Origin: a bacterium
GTDB lineage: Bacteria > CLD3 > SB21
DNA length: 64,000 bases
Assembly: GCA_013360215.1 (NCBI GenBank)
Contig: JABWCP010000016.1
Span: forward strand, 3,185-67,184
Direction: 5' to 3'
The notes under the pieces are model-generated. The model made no database searches. It saw only the letters and a program-made list of their open reading frames with translations, and was not told the origin of the DNA. Position numbers and translations under genes: made by a program. Shown here piece after piece: positions 45,419 through 55,900 of the stretch; the stretch's first letter is position 1; each line of letters starts with the position of its first letter.

Positions 45419-46967
45419 TAGAGTTCTTTTTTTTAAATGGTAGTTTTCTGAGAATCTTATTCAAAATCATTCGATCATCTTGAGTTAGTCCCAATAGAAT
45501 TAAAACGCTAACGTATAGGACGGCGAACATGATTATATGGATTAAAAAAGTGAGATCATAAAAGGGTAATTGATACCAGCTCGAAAAAGCGACAATGATA
45601 AAAGCCGAAATTAACGTTGCAACAAAAGGTTTTAATAATAAAAAATCAAATGGATGTATTTTTAGTATATACAACGTTTCGACAGTCGTGAGTATTGTCA
45701 AAAACGCTATTGAAAAAAAATTTCCGATCGCTGCGCCATACATCCCATAGTTTTGAATTAAAATAGGCATTAGAACTAAGTTGATGACGGCCATTACTAT
45801 GGAGTTAATAACATTAATGCGCACACGCCCTGTCATAAGTATGACATTTCCTGATAGACCCAAAAAATCATGAATCAAATTTCCAATACTCAAAATGGCC
45901 ACTAACTCAAAGCCAGCTGTAAATTCTTTACCAAAGACCCCGAGAATGTCTTTACTAAAAAGTATGATAATCAAGCATATAGGTAAACTAAGCGTAACAC
46001 TCCACTTAGTTGCAGTTTTATATAATTGGTTTAGCTCTTGTATTTTGCCAGCAGTATACAACTCTGCCGCCATTGGACCAAAAACTGAGGAAATCGAGTA
46101 ATGTGGTAGGTAAATTAATGGTTGTAGACGCAGAGCTAGTGTGTATATCCCAATCTCCGGTAATGTAGCGTAATATCCCAGAAAAAGAATATCAAGTTGG
46201 TAGGTGTATTTACTTAAAAGCGAATTAGCGAAGAGCGCCGAAGAAAACTTTATCATTTTCTTCTTTTCTATTTCAACGGGTATTGATCTATCCCTGAGCT
46301 CAGGAACTATCCGAAAAAGATAAAATGCCGAAACAGTAAGCACGACAATATCTTGAATAATATTCGAACCAAGTGCTGCGTAGAGGTTAAAATCCAACAA
46401 CAATAAAGATACAAGACTTATAATTTTGGCAGCTGGACCTAACACATCATTTGCCAAAACTTTGTATTGAACAAACTGATATCCCACTAGTGATGATAGA
46501 AATGCCTGATATAATGCTGTCAGTAATATTGAGACAGCGTAAAATTGAAACGCTTTTGTAACAAAATTTGAGAAATATTCTTCCGAAACAGTCTCAGGTC
46601 TATGGATAAATAAATCGCAAAATACATCAGGGAAGAATAGAATAAAACATGCTGCCATCGCACTCATCACTACAGAGACGCGGATGGTCGTAAATACAGA
46701 CCCTTTAATTAATGATTTTGACCCTATGGCTTTGTAAGTGGGTATAAATCGTAAATTCATTCCATTAAAACCAAAGCTGGATAAATTAGCAAGCATGGAT
46801 CCCCACGACTGAACTAATGAAAATATTCCATATAACTCTGCTCCTAGAAAGCGAGTTGTAATGACACTTGTAATAGGTGCCCAAATTAGACCGAAAACAC
46901 TTCCAATACCAGAAATAGCAAAGTTTTTGGCTAATTTAGTTATATTTTTTTGTCGAGCGTCGCCCAA
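45411..46967 (-). CDS. wzx: Wzx-like polysaccharide flippase
   Basis: 518 residues, 12-14 membrane helices, MATE/PST-type. The N-terminal FAISGIGSVFGLIWAPITSVITTRFLG is typical of O-antigen flippases, which move undecaprenyl-linked repeat units across the inner membrane. The start is a TTG at 46965-46967, preceded by GAGGTTCT. AT-rich: a hand count over 45421-45480 gives 16 G/C in 60, against 27 in 60 over 23041-23100 in smc. Substrate not predictable. Confidence 0.88.
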   Translation of the reverse strand: MGDARQKNITKLAKNFAISGIGSVFGLIWAPITSVITTRFLGAELYGIFSLVQSWGSMLANLSSFGFNGMNLRFIPTYKAIGSKSLIKGSVFTTIRVSVVMSAMAACFILFFPDVFCDLFIHRPETVSEEYFSNFVTKAFQFYAVSILLTALYQAFLSSLVGYQFVQYKVLANDVLGPAAKIISLVSLLLLDFNLYAALGSNIIQDIVVLTVSAFYLFRIVPELRDRSIPVEIEKKKMIKFSSALFANSLLSKYTYQLDILFLGYYATLPEIGIYTLALRLQPLIYLPHYSISSVFGPMAAELYTAGKIQELNQLYKTATKWSVTLSLPICLIIILFSKDILGVFGKEFTAGFELVAILSIGNLIHDFLGLSGNVILMTGRVRINVINSIVMAVINLVLMPILIQNYGMYGAAIGNFFSIAFLTILTTVETLYILKIHPFDFLLLKPFVATLISAFIIVAFSSWYQLPFYDLTFLIHIIMFAVLYVSVLILLGLTQDDRMILNKILRKLPFKKKNSNE

Positions 46968-47035
46968 AGAACCTCATCTTAAGGATTCACCAATGGTAGG
47001 TGAGAAAATTAAATAAAGAAAGTAGCGATAGACCA

Positions 47036-47983
47036 CTATGTCGACCGAAAATAATCGACAAATCGCTCTATTCCGATATTAATACTAACCGATGGTTTAT
47101 ACCCTATTAACCTTTTAGCTTTACTTATATCCGCATATGTTTTCTGTACATCCCCCGGCTGATTGGGCATCCACCGAATTTGAGCTTTTTTTCCTAGTGC
47201 TTTTTCTATCGTATTGACCAGGTCTATGAGAGAAATCGTTTGCGATTCGCCGAGATTTAATATTTCATATCCGCGAAGACCGTCAATGCATTGCATTATC
47301 CCATGAACAATATCATCCACATACGTATAATCGCGAAACGTCTGTCCATCACCAAATAAAGTGATCGGTTTGCCTTCATCTATCAAACGGGTAAACAAAT
47401 GAATCGCCATCTCAGGCCTTTGGCGAGGGCCATACACCGTAAAAAATCGTAAGCAAAACGCATCGATCCCAAATAAATGATGATAGGTATAAGCCAAAAC
47501 TTCACATGCCTTTTTGGTCGCGGCATATGGTGATATGGCATGATCTACATTGTCTGTCTCATGGTAAGGAACTTTTTCATTATTACCATACACGGATGAA
47601 GAGGACGCGAGTAGGAGTTTCTTTACATTGTGGGCTCGCATCGCTTCCAAAATATTCATCGTACCCTCAACATTGACCTTCTGATAAATTTTGGGATCTT
47701 GGATGGAGGGACGCACCCCGGCACGTGCCGCCAAATGAATTACCAAATCAAGCTTCGATTCGGAAAAAATACGACTCATCAAATCAGCGTCTAGAATATC
47801 ACCACGTAACAACCGAAAACCGGGACTTTGAATAGCGTTAGTAAGATTTTTTTCTTTAATCGCAGGATCATAAAAATGATCAAAATTATCCAAACCGACG
47901 ACTTCGTGGCCCGCTTTCAAAAGTGCATCCGTAACATGCGAACCGATAAAACCCGCACATCCGGTCACTAATATTTTACTCAT
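47036..47983 (-). CDS. NAD-dependent epimerase (UDP-glucuronate 4-epimerase-like)
   Basis: 315-residue extended SDR. NAD site TGCAGFIGSHVTDALLKAGH; active site Ser in ASSSSVYGNN and Tyr-X3-Lys in SPYAATKKACEV; FFTVYGPRQRPEMAIHLFTR is the substrate region shared with UDP-GlcA 4-epimerases. Supplies a nucleotide sugar to the locus. UDP-glucose/galactose 4-epimerase is the alternative. Its start overlaps the Wzc gene stop (ATGA). Confidence 0.88.
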   Translation of the reverse strand: MSKILVTGCAGFIGSHVTDALLKAGHEVVGLDNFDHFYDPAIKEKNLTNAIQSPGFRLLRGDILDADLMSRIFSESKLDLVIHLAARAGVRPSIQDPKIYQKVNVEGTMNILEAMRAHNVKKLLLASSSSVYGNNEKVPYHETDNVDHAISPYAATKKACEVLAYTYHHLFGIDAFCLRFFTVYGPRQRPEMAIHLFTRLIDEGKPITLFGDGQTFRDYTYVDDIVHGIMQCIDGLRGYEILNLGESQTISLIDLVNTIEKALGKKAQIRWMPNQPGDVQKTYADISKAKRLIGYKPSVSINIGIERFVDYFRST

Positions 47984-50241
47984 GCTTTTACACCTTCTTC
48001 GCTCGTGCTGATACGTTGTGACTTGGAAAGATAATACCCGTCGTATGCATATTTATAATAATTCTTCCGCTCATCTGCGTAATCATTCATCACGATACCG
48101 ATGATGTTGGCACGAACACCTTTTAAATTGTGAATAGCATTTTGGAGTTGCGACTTCGGCGTTACGGCATGTTTGACCACCATAAGCACCGCGTCAACTT
48201 TAGAAGCCAGAATAACTGAATCCGTCAACAACATTACAGGCGCGGTATCGTATACGACGATATCAAACTTTTTCTCTAATTCGTTCATCATAAAATTCAT
48301 ACGCAAGCTGGAGAAAATTTCTGAATGATCTTTAGCGTCTCTACCGACGGTAAGTGAATGAAGGTTGTTAATCGATGTTTTTTGAAGTGCCGTATCTAAA
48401 TCCGTTTGGCCTAAAATAATATCAGTAAGACCCGGTTGCTCCTGTATATCAAATAACATATGATGCTTGGCCTTACGTAGATCCGTATCCACTATACACA
48501 CACGATGTCCCATATCCGCAAACGAAATAGCCAAATTGACCGCCGTTGTTGTTTTACCTTCTCCAGGACCCGCACTCGCCACAAGCAACGAGCGAATCGG
48601 CGAATCAATATTGGCAAACTGAATATTTGTACGCAACGAACGGTAACGCTCCGATACAAACGAACGCGGATTAAACTGTGAAATCATCGCTTTCCGACGA
48701 ATTTCATTCTTATCTTCTTCCTCATCTTTGGTTTTGATTTTATTGATTTTTTTCCGCAAACCCTGTACAGCATTATCTTCATCGCCTACATTGATCGGAG
48801 GTATACGTCCGACAACAGCGATCGATGTAACCGAACTGATCGCTGCAATCGATTTGATTCGATTATCCATAAATTCTAACCCCACCGCAATGGCAATACC
48901 TATAATTAAACCCAGCACGGTTCCGACGAAAATATTGGTAAACACTTTATTATAGATCGCTATCGGTTCCTTGGCGGGATCAATAATTTTCAGGCTCCCT
49001 GTACTACCGTAATACTGAATCGACAAACTTTCTTTTTGTTTTATCAGTGAACTCAAACGTTCTTCGTAAACTTGTTTCAACCGCAATAGTCGGGAAATAT
49101 CAATCGCATCTTGCAACAGATTAGGGTTTTTCTTTTCGAAGTTAGTCAAAAGCCCGCTAAACAACCGTGCCTGACCTTTGAGTAAAAAAAGCTCAATCTC
49201 TTCCGTATTTTTTTTATCCCATATCGTCTTCCACACCTGGCTCATATCACCACTAACCGTATTGTCCGAACCGGTTTTAACGGACGACAGCAGCGTGTAA
49301 TACTGACTACGCAGGTCAGCGATTTGACGATCTATCCGCTGTACCTCGGGATTTTCTACAGCATCCGAACCAAGCTTTTCATATAAAACCGCTTTTTGCG
49401 ATGTCAACTGTTCGATCTGTAACTTGATTTGTTTTTCTTCTGAGGATTCGGCTGCCGCATAAGAGGACGAACCCGTAAGACGCCGTTGGATCGAATCTAA
49501 TTGTGAGTTGAGAGCGTTAATATTAGAACTGCGGATTTGTATTTGCGTTTCAAATTCCGCTAATTTTTCCTTCATGAGAAGCACTTTAGCCAGAGGGCCT
49601 TCCGATTGTTTGATATTAACGTCCGTCTTTTTCTGTAGGGCCTGAAGCTCCACTTCCGTTTTTTCAAGATTATTTCTAGTCACTTCCACTTGTTCGTCAA
49701 TGAATTCAATACTCCGCTGAAGCCCTTCCCGATCCAGCTCCGTCACGCGCGATTTCAAAACGTCCGTCGTCACTTCAATCATTTTTTTAACCAAAAACGA
49801 ATCATAGTTCACCGCCGATATTTCGATGAACTGCTCTACTTCTTTATATGGCTTGAGTGTAACCTGAGATGAGGATACGCTTTTAAGCGCCGTGACCGTT
49901 TCAGCATCATTACGTTCGCTCAACACGACACGTTCGAGTTCCTTACGAAACCGCTGATTAAAAAGATCCGTTGTTATGATAACTTCATAATAACCGAAAT
50001 CCTGCGATCCTAAGGCTATTTTTTGCTGTTGAGGAACATTAGCAAAAGCCAGATTGGATAACCCGTTATCAAAAAACAACAGTGCCGAAGAACGATATAA
50101 GGTCGGTTTACTCAACGAGTAATACGAAACTATACCGGAGAACACGATGAAAACTGTAAGTACAATCCACTTGTGCATCAATACAGTTTGCAGGATCGCG
50201 CGCGCGTCAATCCCTTGTTTATCATCGTTTAAGTCACTCAT
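47980..50241 (-). CDS. wzc: Wzc-like polysaccharide co-polymerase and tyrosine autokinase
   Basis: 753 residues. Membrane helix about 28-46, a periplasmic Wzz domain with coiled coils (about 60-420), a second helix about 430-452, and a cytoplasmic BY-kinase: Walker A SAGPGEGKTTTAVNLA near 553, Walker A' VCIVDTDLRK, Walker B VVYDTAPVML. The tail has a Tyr cluster (ERKNYYKYAYDGYY) as the autophosphorylation site. It sets chain length and drives export with Wza. No Wzb-type phosphatase is seen nearby. AGGA stands 6 nt before the ATG. Wza lies immediately upstream. Confidence 0.93.
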   Translation of the reverse strand: MSDLNDDKQGIDARAILQTVLMHKWIVLTVFIVFSGIVSYYSLSKPTLYRSSALLFFDNGLSNLAFANVPQQQKIALGSQDFGYYEVIITTDLFNQRFRKELERVVLSERNDAETVTALKSVSSSQVTLKPYKEVEQFIEISAVNYDSFLVKKMIEVTTDVLKSRVTELDREGLQRSIEFIDEQVEVTRNNLEKTEVELQALQKKTDVNIKQSEGPLAKVLLMKEKLAEFETQIQIRSSNINALNSQLDSIQRRLTGSSSYAAAESSEEKQIKLQIEQLTSQKAVLYEKLGSDAVENPEVQRIDRQIADLRSQYYTLLSSVKTGSDNTVSGDMSQVWKTIWDKKNTEEIELFLLKGQARLFSGLLTNFEKKNPNLLQDAIDISRLLRLKQVYEERLSSLIKQKESLSIQYYGSTGSLKIIDPAKEPIAIYNKVFTNIFVGTVLGLIIGIAIAVGLEFMDNRIKSIAAISSVTSIAVVGRIPPINVGDEDNAVQGLRKKINKIKTKDEEEDKNEIRRKAMISQFNPRSFVSERYRSLRTNIQFANIDSPIRSLLVASAGPGEGKTTTAVNLAISFADMGHRVCIVDTDLRKAKHHMLFDIQEQPGLTDIILGQTDLDTALQKTSINNLHSLTVGRDAKDHSEIFSSLRMNFMMNELEKKFDIVVYDTAPVMLLTDSVILASKVDAVLMVVKHAVTPKSQLQNAIHNLKGVRANIIGIVMNDYADERKNYYKYAYDGYYLSKSQRISTSEEGVKA

Positions 50242-50267
50242 AGATATCCTGTACTTTCTATGTGGTA

Positions 50268-51257
50268 TTACAATAAACCAGCTTGTTTGGAAAGGAAAAT
50301 CAAGGTTAAGATCGTCGCCGCGTAACTCAACACTTGAAATATCGTTTTCAGCGTAAACTTTTTCGCCGGCACAAATACAATATCGCCGGGTTGCACGAGC
50401 GGAACCGAACCACCTTTGGCCTTGAGAACCGCTTCTACATCGACGATTTCTTCCGTTTGCGCGACGCCGATACGACGTATCAATTTGACAGTGCGAATCG
50501 AAGCATCATCTTTGGGACCGCCTGCCAAAAAAATCACATCCACCAGATTCGCACCGGGAAATAATTCGTAATTACCGGGTTTTCCCACAGCACCGAGTAC
50601 ATTAGCATATACTGCACCATAAATAGACGGAACAAAAATAACATCACCGTCACGCAAAGCAGGCAGTTTCCTGATATCGCCGGTTTCTACTATGATGGAA
50701 ACCATGGGCACTTCAATTTCTTCACGCAAACTTGTTTCGGGGTTGATACGAATAAGTTTCGTTCGATCCAAATCACTGCGCACAGTCGCGCCGCCCGCCG
50801 TCGCAATAGCACCTTGAATAGTGTGGTTACGGGGAATTTTATGCGAACCCGGCTGAACGACTGAACCGAGAACAATCACTTCGATCATTTCATCTTTAGC
50901 ATAGGCCACGATCACTTCGGCGCGCCCGCCGATATATTGCGAAAGTCGGGCCGATAAGATATTCGTCAATTGTTCGACGCTCATACCGTCCACTTTGATA
51001 TCCTTCATGAAAGGATATTTGATGGTACCATCGGCTTCGACTTTGATTTGTTTAGGTAATTCGTCATGGCCGTAGACCACGACATCCAGAATATCACCCG
51101 GTCTGATTTTGCGATCAGCACGTATTTGCGATAAAGCATCCGTTTTGAGCGAATCTTTTGTTTGTGCGTAAAGCTGGCTCGCACTACTGCTCATGGAAAT
51201 TACCATCAGCAATCCGGTGACAAACATTTTCAAAAAATTATTTTTCTTCATGTACAT
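50268..51257 (-). CDS. wza: Wza-like polysaccharide export protein (SLBB)
   Basis: 329 residues. N-terminal signal region (about 8-32), a Poly_export domain (IRPGDILDVVVYGHDELPKQIKVEADGTI split over about 50-80), and SLBB domains (VLGSVVQPGSHKIPRNHTIQ; VLGAVGKPGNYELFPGANL; VQPGDIVFVPA). The C-terminus ends in a hydrophobic helix instead of the E. coli Wza amphipathic barrel helix. No lipobox is obvious. It forms the outer-membrane channel. The ATG at 51257 (or 51251) is chosen; a longer frame would reach 51311, deep into the gene upstream. GAGG lies 9 nt upstream; the start overlaps the stop region of the UPF0104 gene. Confidence 0.9.
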   Translation of the reverse strand: MYMKKNNFLKMFVTGLLMVISMSSSASQLYAQTKDSLKTDALSQIRADRKIRPGDILDVVVYGHDELPKQIKVEADGTIKYPFMKDIKVDGMSVEQLTNILSARLSQYIGGRAEVIVAYAKDEMIEVIVLGSVVQPGSHKIPRNHTIQGAIATAGGATVRSDLDRTKLIRINPETSLREEIEVPMVSIIVETGDIRKLPALRDGDVIFVPSIYGAVYANVLGAVGKPGNYELFPGANLVDVIFLAGGPKDDASIRTVKLIRRIGVAQTEEIVDVEAVLKAKGGSVPLVQPGDIVFVPAKKFTLKTIFQVLSYAATILTLIFLSKQAGLL

Positions 51258-52236
51258 TCGATAACGCCTCTTTGAGACTAAAATTAGTTTTAATCCAATA
51301 TCCGACACCAATAACTATCTGCGCGGCATAATTGAAAGCATGTATGACGATGGCAAATCCAAGCGCAACCTCCCGATCTACACGAAACATCATAAGACTC
51401 TGCTTGACGACTTCATGAAATGTACCCACATAACCCGGTGCCGCCGGAATCATCACAGCAAACGAAGAAAAAGTCATCACGATGGTCGCATCAATAAGGT
51501 CCAGCATCGCCAGTTCAGGGGCATTGCATGCTTTGAACATAATCCATATTGAGAAGGTATAAACAGCCCAGATCAAAAAACTCAGCACAGCAATGACTAC
51601 GGTTGTACCCAAAGCATGCGTAAATGTAATTCCCGACACAAAAGATCGTAAAAGACGATCTACGCGTTGCTTGAGACTATCCGGAAAAACTGAAATCATG
51701 GATTGCACCAAGCGGCATGTGGCTTCCGTATTTTTTACAAGCAGAATCATGAAAATAATAGCTGCTAAATCTATAGCACCGACAACAATGCCGGCCGTTT
51801 TGATCCATTCCGGAAAAGGAAAGATAATTACCAGTACACCAAAAACCGTCAACAACGAAATCACATCAATGACACGTTCCACCACCACCGTTGCCATCGA
51901 GGCCGTAAAGGAAATCTGATGTTCTTTTTTTAGAATATAACCTCGCGCTATTTCTCCAAGACGGAACGGCAAAATGTTGTTGATCATAAATCCGATACTG
52001 ACATTTGAAAACAGACTAAGCGTCGGCACGTCTTTTAAAGGAGCCAATAAAAACTTCCATCGCCAGGCACGAAGCCATAAGCTAAATTGATTGATGATCA
52101 CTGAAAAAATCACAAGCGTCAGACTGATCGAAGTTAATGAGGAACCCAGTTGTGTCCAATCTATACCGCGTGTCGCAAGCCATACAAAAAAAACACTAAC
52201 CAAAACATTAAGCAGAAGAAATAGTATTTTTTTCAA
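51238..52236 (-). CDS. UPF0104/LPG-synthase-like membrane protein
   Basis: 332 residues with about eight membrane helices, of the lysylphosphatidylglycerol synthase transmembrane family (YbhN/AglD-like). RAWRWKFLLAPLK near 57-70 and NNILPFRLGEIARGYILKK near 88-107 are the family signature. Relatives are linked to lipid flipping or glycolipid transfer; only the membrane part is here, with no aminoacyl domain. The start is TTG at 52234-52236, with GGAG 6 nt upstream. It links lolA to the Wza/Wzc genes, so an envelope lipid role is likely. Confidence 0.82.
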   Translation of the reverse strand: MKKILFLLLNVLVSVFFVWLATRGIDWTQLGSSLTSISLTLVIFSVIINQFSLWLRAWRWKFLLAPLKDVPTLSLFSNVSIGFMINNILPFRLGEIARGYILKKEHQISFTASMATVVVERVIDVISLLTVFGVLVIIFPFPEWIKTAGIVVGAIDLAAIIFMILLVKNTEATCRLVQSMISVFPDSLKQRVDRLLRSFVSGITFTHALGTTVVIAVLSFLIWAVYTFSIWIMFKACNAPELAMLDLIDATIVMTFSSFAVMIPAAPGYVGTFHEVVKQSLMMFRVDREVALGFAIVIHAFNYAAQIVIGVGYWIKTNFSLKEALSNVHEEK

Positions 52237-52248
52237 GTTACACTCCGG

Positions 52249-52884
52249 TCATCGCAAATCAATCACATCCATACCGGTTTCCGGCGTGAATGTAAAAAGA
52301 TTCATATTCATCGGCTGATCTATTTCGACGTGGGTAAACTCGTATGTAACTTGATTACCCTCCAAATCAGCGTATTCTATTTTTTGGGTGATCCACGTAT
52401 CGGAAGGCACCCAGATCTTCATGCTTTGCACAAAATCATCACGGTCCCGCGGATCAAGCTTGAGCACATAAACCAATCGGCCGTTGATCGTTTCCGTTTT
52501 GATGACTTCGGCAATAAATTTTTCCAAATAATCATACAAAAAATATTTGGGCATAAACAGGCTACGGCTGTTCTTTTTCAGTTTATCAATAATCACCTGA
52601 TTATTGACTTCCGAATATTGCCACACCGACTCCCCGTTGGTGATATTGAGTTGTTGACCCAGCTCATAGCGAATATTGTTTTCCTTTTTGAAGAACAATT
52701 TACCCTGAGCACTCTGACTTTTTCCGGTCAGTTTCCATTTGAAACGGTAATCAAACGAAAACGAAAAACTGTCCGTTTTTTTATACTTGTTTTGCACTTT
52801 ACGGATGACCGACTGTGCGTCTTCCGGTTTACCTTGGGCCCAAACACCGGAAAGAGCTATCAAACTTACGATCAAATACTTCAA
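52249..52884 (-). CDS. lolA: LolA-like periplasmic lipoprotein carrier
   Basis: 211 residues if translation starts at TTG 52882-52884, preceded by GGAG and 7 nt. This gives the signal peptide MKYLIVSLIALSGVWAQ with no extra residues. An ATG at 52920 would add 12 residues and lacks a site. LolA features: DAQSVIRKVQNKYKKTDSFS, GKLFFKKENNIRYEL, and KIWVPSDTWITQKIEYAD. LolA carries lipoproteins from the LolCDE transporter to the outer membrane. Pairing with ftsK upstream is common. Confidence 0.88.
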   Translation of the reverse strand: MKYLIVSLIALSGVWAQGKPEDAQSVIRKVQNKYKKTDSFSFSFDYRFKWKLTGKSQSAQGKLFFKKENNIRYELGQQLNITNGESVWQYSEVNNQVIIDKLKKNSRSLFMPKYFLYDYLEKFIAEVIKTETINGRLVYVLKLDPRDRDDFVQSMKIWVPSDTWITQKIEYADLEGNQVTYEFTHVEIDQPMNMNLFTFTPETGMDVIDLR

Positions 52885-52940
52885 ACGATAAACTCCATTC
52901 TTTGGAAAATGGTTATACAATAAACATAATCAAACGAACA

Positions 52941-55900
52941 CTAATTCATATACATCGCCATCTGATCTTCGGTAATAAGCACCTGGCGCGGTTTGGCTCC
53001 ATCAGGTGCGCTTACGATACCCGCACGTTCCAGTTGATCAATAAGCCTTGCCGCACGGGCGTAGCCGACAGATAGACGGCGCTGCAAAAGCGAAGCTGAA
53101 CCTTGATTGTGTTTGACGACGATCTCCATCGCCTGATTAAAAAGTTCATCAAATCCCGACGAATCCACCTCACCGCCTTCGTTCTCTTCACGCGGTTCTT
53201 CTTTCACCATAAAATCACGACGCGGGAATGCCTGCATGCGGTTTATAAAATCAACGATGGTTTCCGTTTCCTGCGTCGAAGTAAACGCGTTTTGGATACG
53301 TATCGGCACTTGCCCCGGCGGCATAAAAAGCATGTCGCCTTTGCCGAGTAACTGCTCCGCGCCGCCCATGTCCAGGATGGTTCGCGAATCAATCTTGGAA
53401 CGCACTGCGTATGCTATACGCGCCGGAAAATTGGCTTTGATCAAGCCGGTCAAAACATCTACCGAAGGACGTTGTGTGGCGACAATCAGGTGAATACCGA
53501 CAGCACGCGCCATCTGTGCAAGGCGCGTTATGGATGTTTCTATTTCGCGCGGCGCCGTCATCATGAGATCGGCAAGCTCATCAATGATCGCAACGATGTA
53601 TTCCAATTTGTAATGCTGATATTTGCCATCGTGCGGCATCCGACCTTCTTTCCAACGCTTATTATAATCTTCCAAATTACGCACATTGGCCTCCGCCAAT
53701 TTTTCATAACGCTCTTCCATTTCTTCGACAAGCGCTTTGAGAATAAGCTTCGCGTTTTCCGGTTTTGTGATGACGTCTTCAATTACTTCACCGCGATGAT
53801 TGCGCAGGGAAATCAAATGATGATTTTTTAACCTGCGATATAACGCCAATTCGACCTTCTTGGGATCCACCATGATAAACTTCACTTCCGACGGATCGAA
53901 CTGATACAGAAGACTGGTGATGATCGAATTGATACCTACCGATTTACCGGCACCCGTCGTACCGGCGATCAGCAAGTGTGGCATTTTGGCGAGATCTTCG
54001 AAATGAATATGACCGTCTATCGTTTTCCCCAATGCCAAACCCAGTTTGTATTTGTTTTTCGCATCGCGAAATGACGGATCTTCAAAAAGACTGCGAATCA
54101 TCACAGGCTCGGCTTTGAGTTTTGGTATCTCGACTTGTATCGTGCCTTTGCTGGTAACCGGTACCATACGCACGGATTTGACTTTGAGGGACAGTGCAAG
54201 TTCGTCTTCTAAGCCCGTGATTTTGGAAATTTTTAATCCCGACGGTAATTCCAGTTGATAAATAGCTACCACCGGTCCACCGTATTCCGTAGCCACCACT
54301 TTGGTTGCAATGCCAAACTCAGCCAGCTTGGCGATGATCTGTTCAACTTTTGTATTAAGGTAGCCGATTTCTTCCGGAGTTAATTTTTCAAGTGACTGCG
54401 TAGGCTCCAGCAAATCAATAGAAGGAAACTTATATTTTTTTCGCGCTTGTGAATTTTCTTTATCAAAATCAATCGCGGGTTCGGGTTTCGGCGCTTCCTT
54501 TTTTACGGCTTTGACCGACGCCGCCAAAGCCTCCGCTTCTTGTGCTGTTTCGGGAAGAGTCACTTCCGGTTGCGGCTCTTCCTGCGTTACGGGATTAACA
54601 TCGTTCGATGATAGTTGTGATGCATCCGTACTGTCCGACACGATCGTATGAATATCTTCTTTTGGCGCTTCTTGGGTTTCGACAATATCTTCGATTTTTA
54701 CCGTTTGTGTTTTCGGTTTACGCGCCGGCTTCATATCAAGACGCGTTTTTGCACGTTCAAGCTCGGCTGTTTCTTCTTTGACCCATTCTTTCTCCCACTC
54801 AATATGTTGATGCTCCGCATCAAACATACTGCGGGCAAGGTCTTTGAAGTCGGCATCCGCCATATCAAGATCGGCATCTTCCGGTCTTATCGTCAAATCT
54901 TTTGCTGGTTCGACCACACGCGGTTTCGGGCTCTCAGTAACAGGTGTATTTGCGGGCGCCGTCGTTTCTTCCTGAGGCAAATCCTGATGGGAATCGGTAT
55001 GACCTGCGGATGCTGAAAGTTCTTCCAGCTTGGTGCGATTAATCGAGAATTTTTTATCAATATGTCCGATCGCTTTGAGATCTCGGACAAACTGCGTATC
55101 CATCCCTAAATCTGTTCCCGTGATTGCATCGCGTTTAGGCTCCTCTGCTTTAGCCTGCACGGCGACCAATTCTTCCGGTGCTTTTTCTTCCTTGATCGCC
55201 GGGGCAATCGTCGTACTTTGTTTCGTTGTGACCTGAGGAATTTCTGTTTTTACCGGTTCGTTAACTTTTTCAGTTTTTGCAGACGTCGGGGATACTGACG
55301 TTTTAATGGTTTTTTTCTGCAAGTACTCAGGGATTAGCGGTTTTTCAGCAGCATCTTCACTGACATTGTCAGGCTCATCCTCAGAAACTTCACTCTCTTT
55401 TTCCAACAACTCCTGCTGACGGGATTTGAATTTGGAAATCGTGCCGGTCGTCGTGCGATACGATGTGAAAAGAATATTTTTGATCGCAGGGATAAGATCG
55501 GCGATACTCACGCGGGTAACCATCGTAATCCAGATGAGCGAAAAAACAACCCAGATCGTCACGCTGCCAAAGCCGCCAAGCCACGTGTACAGCTGATGCG
55601 CGAGCATACCGCCCAACATGCCGCTCGCATTCCAGTTTTCGGAATGATCCAACGCACCCGGTATCGCCAGCCACGTTGAAACAATCAACATCAGCGTGAG
55701 GATATAAAACGCAAACTGATTGACGAGAAAAATGCTTTTGTGCGTAAAGAAGAGCCAACCATATACCAAAAATAAAATCGGTACTGCAACAAAGGGGTAA
55801 CCGAAGGTATAACCTACCAAATAATGAGATAACATCGCACCGACCGGACCGAGCAGGTTTTGCAATTGCCCAGCCCTCCAAAGCTCCATGATCGTGCCGG

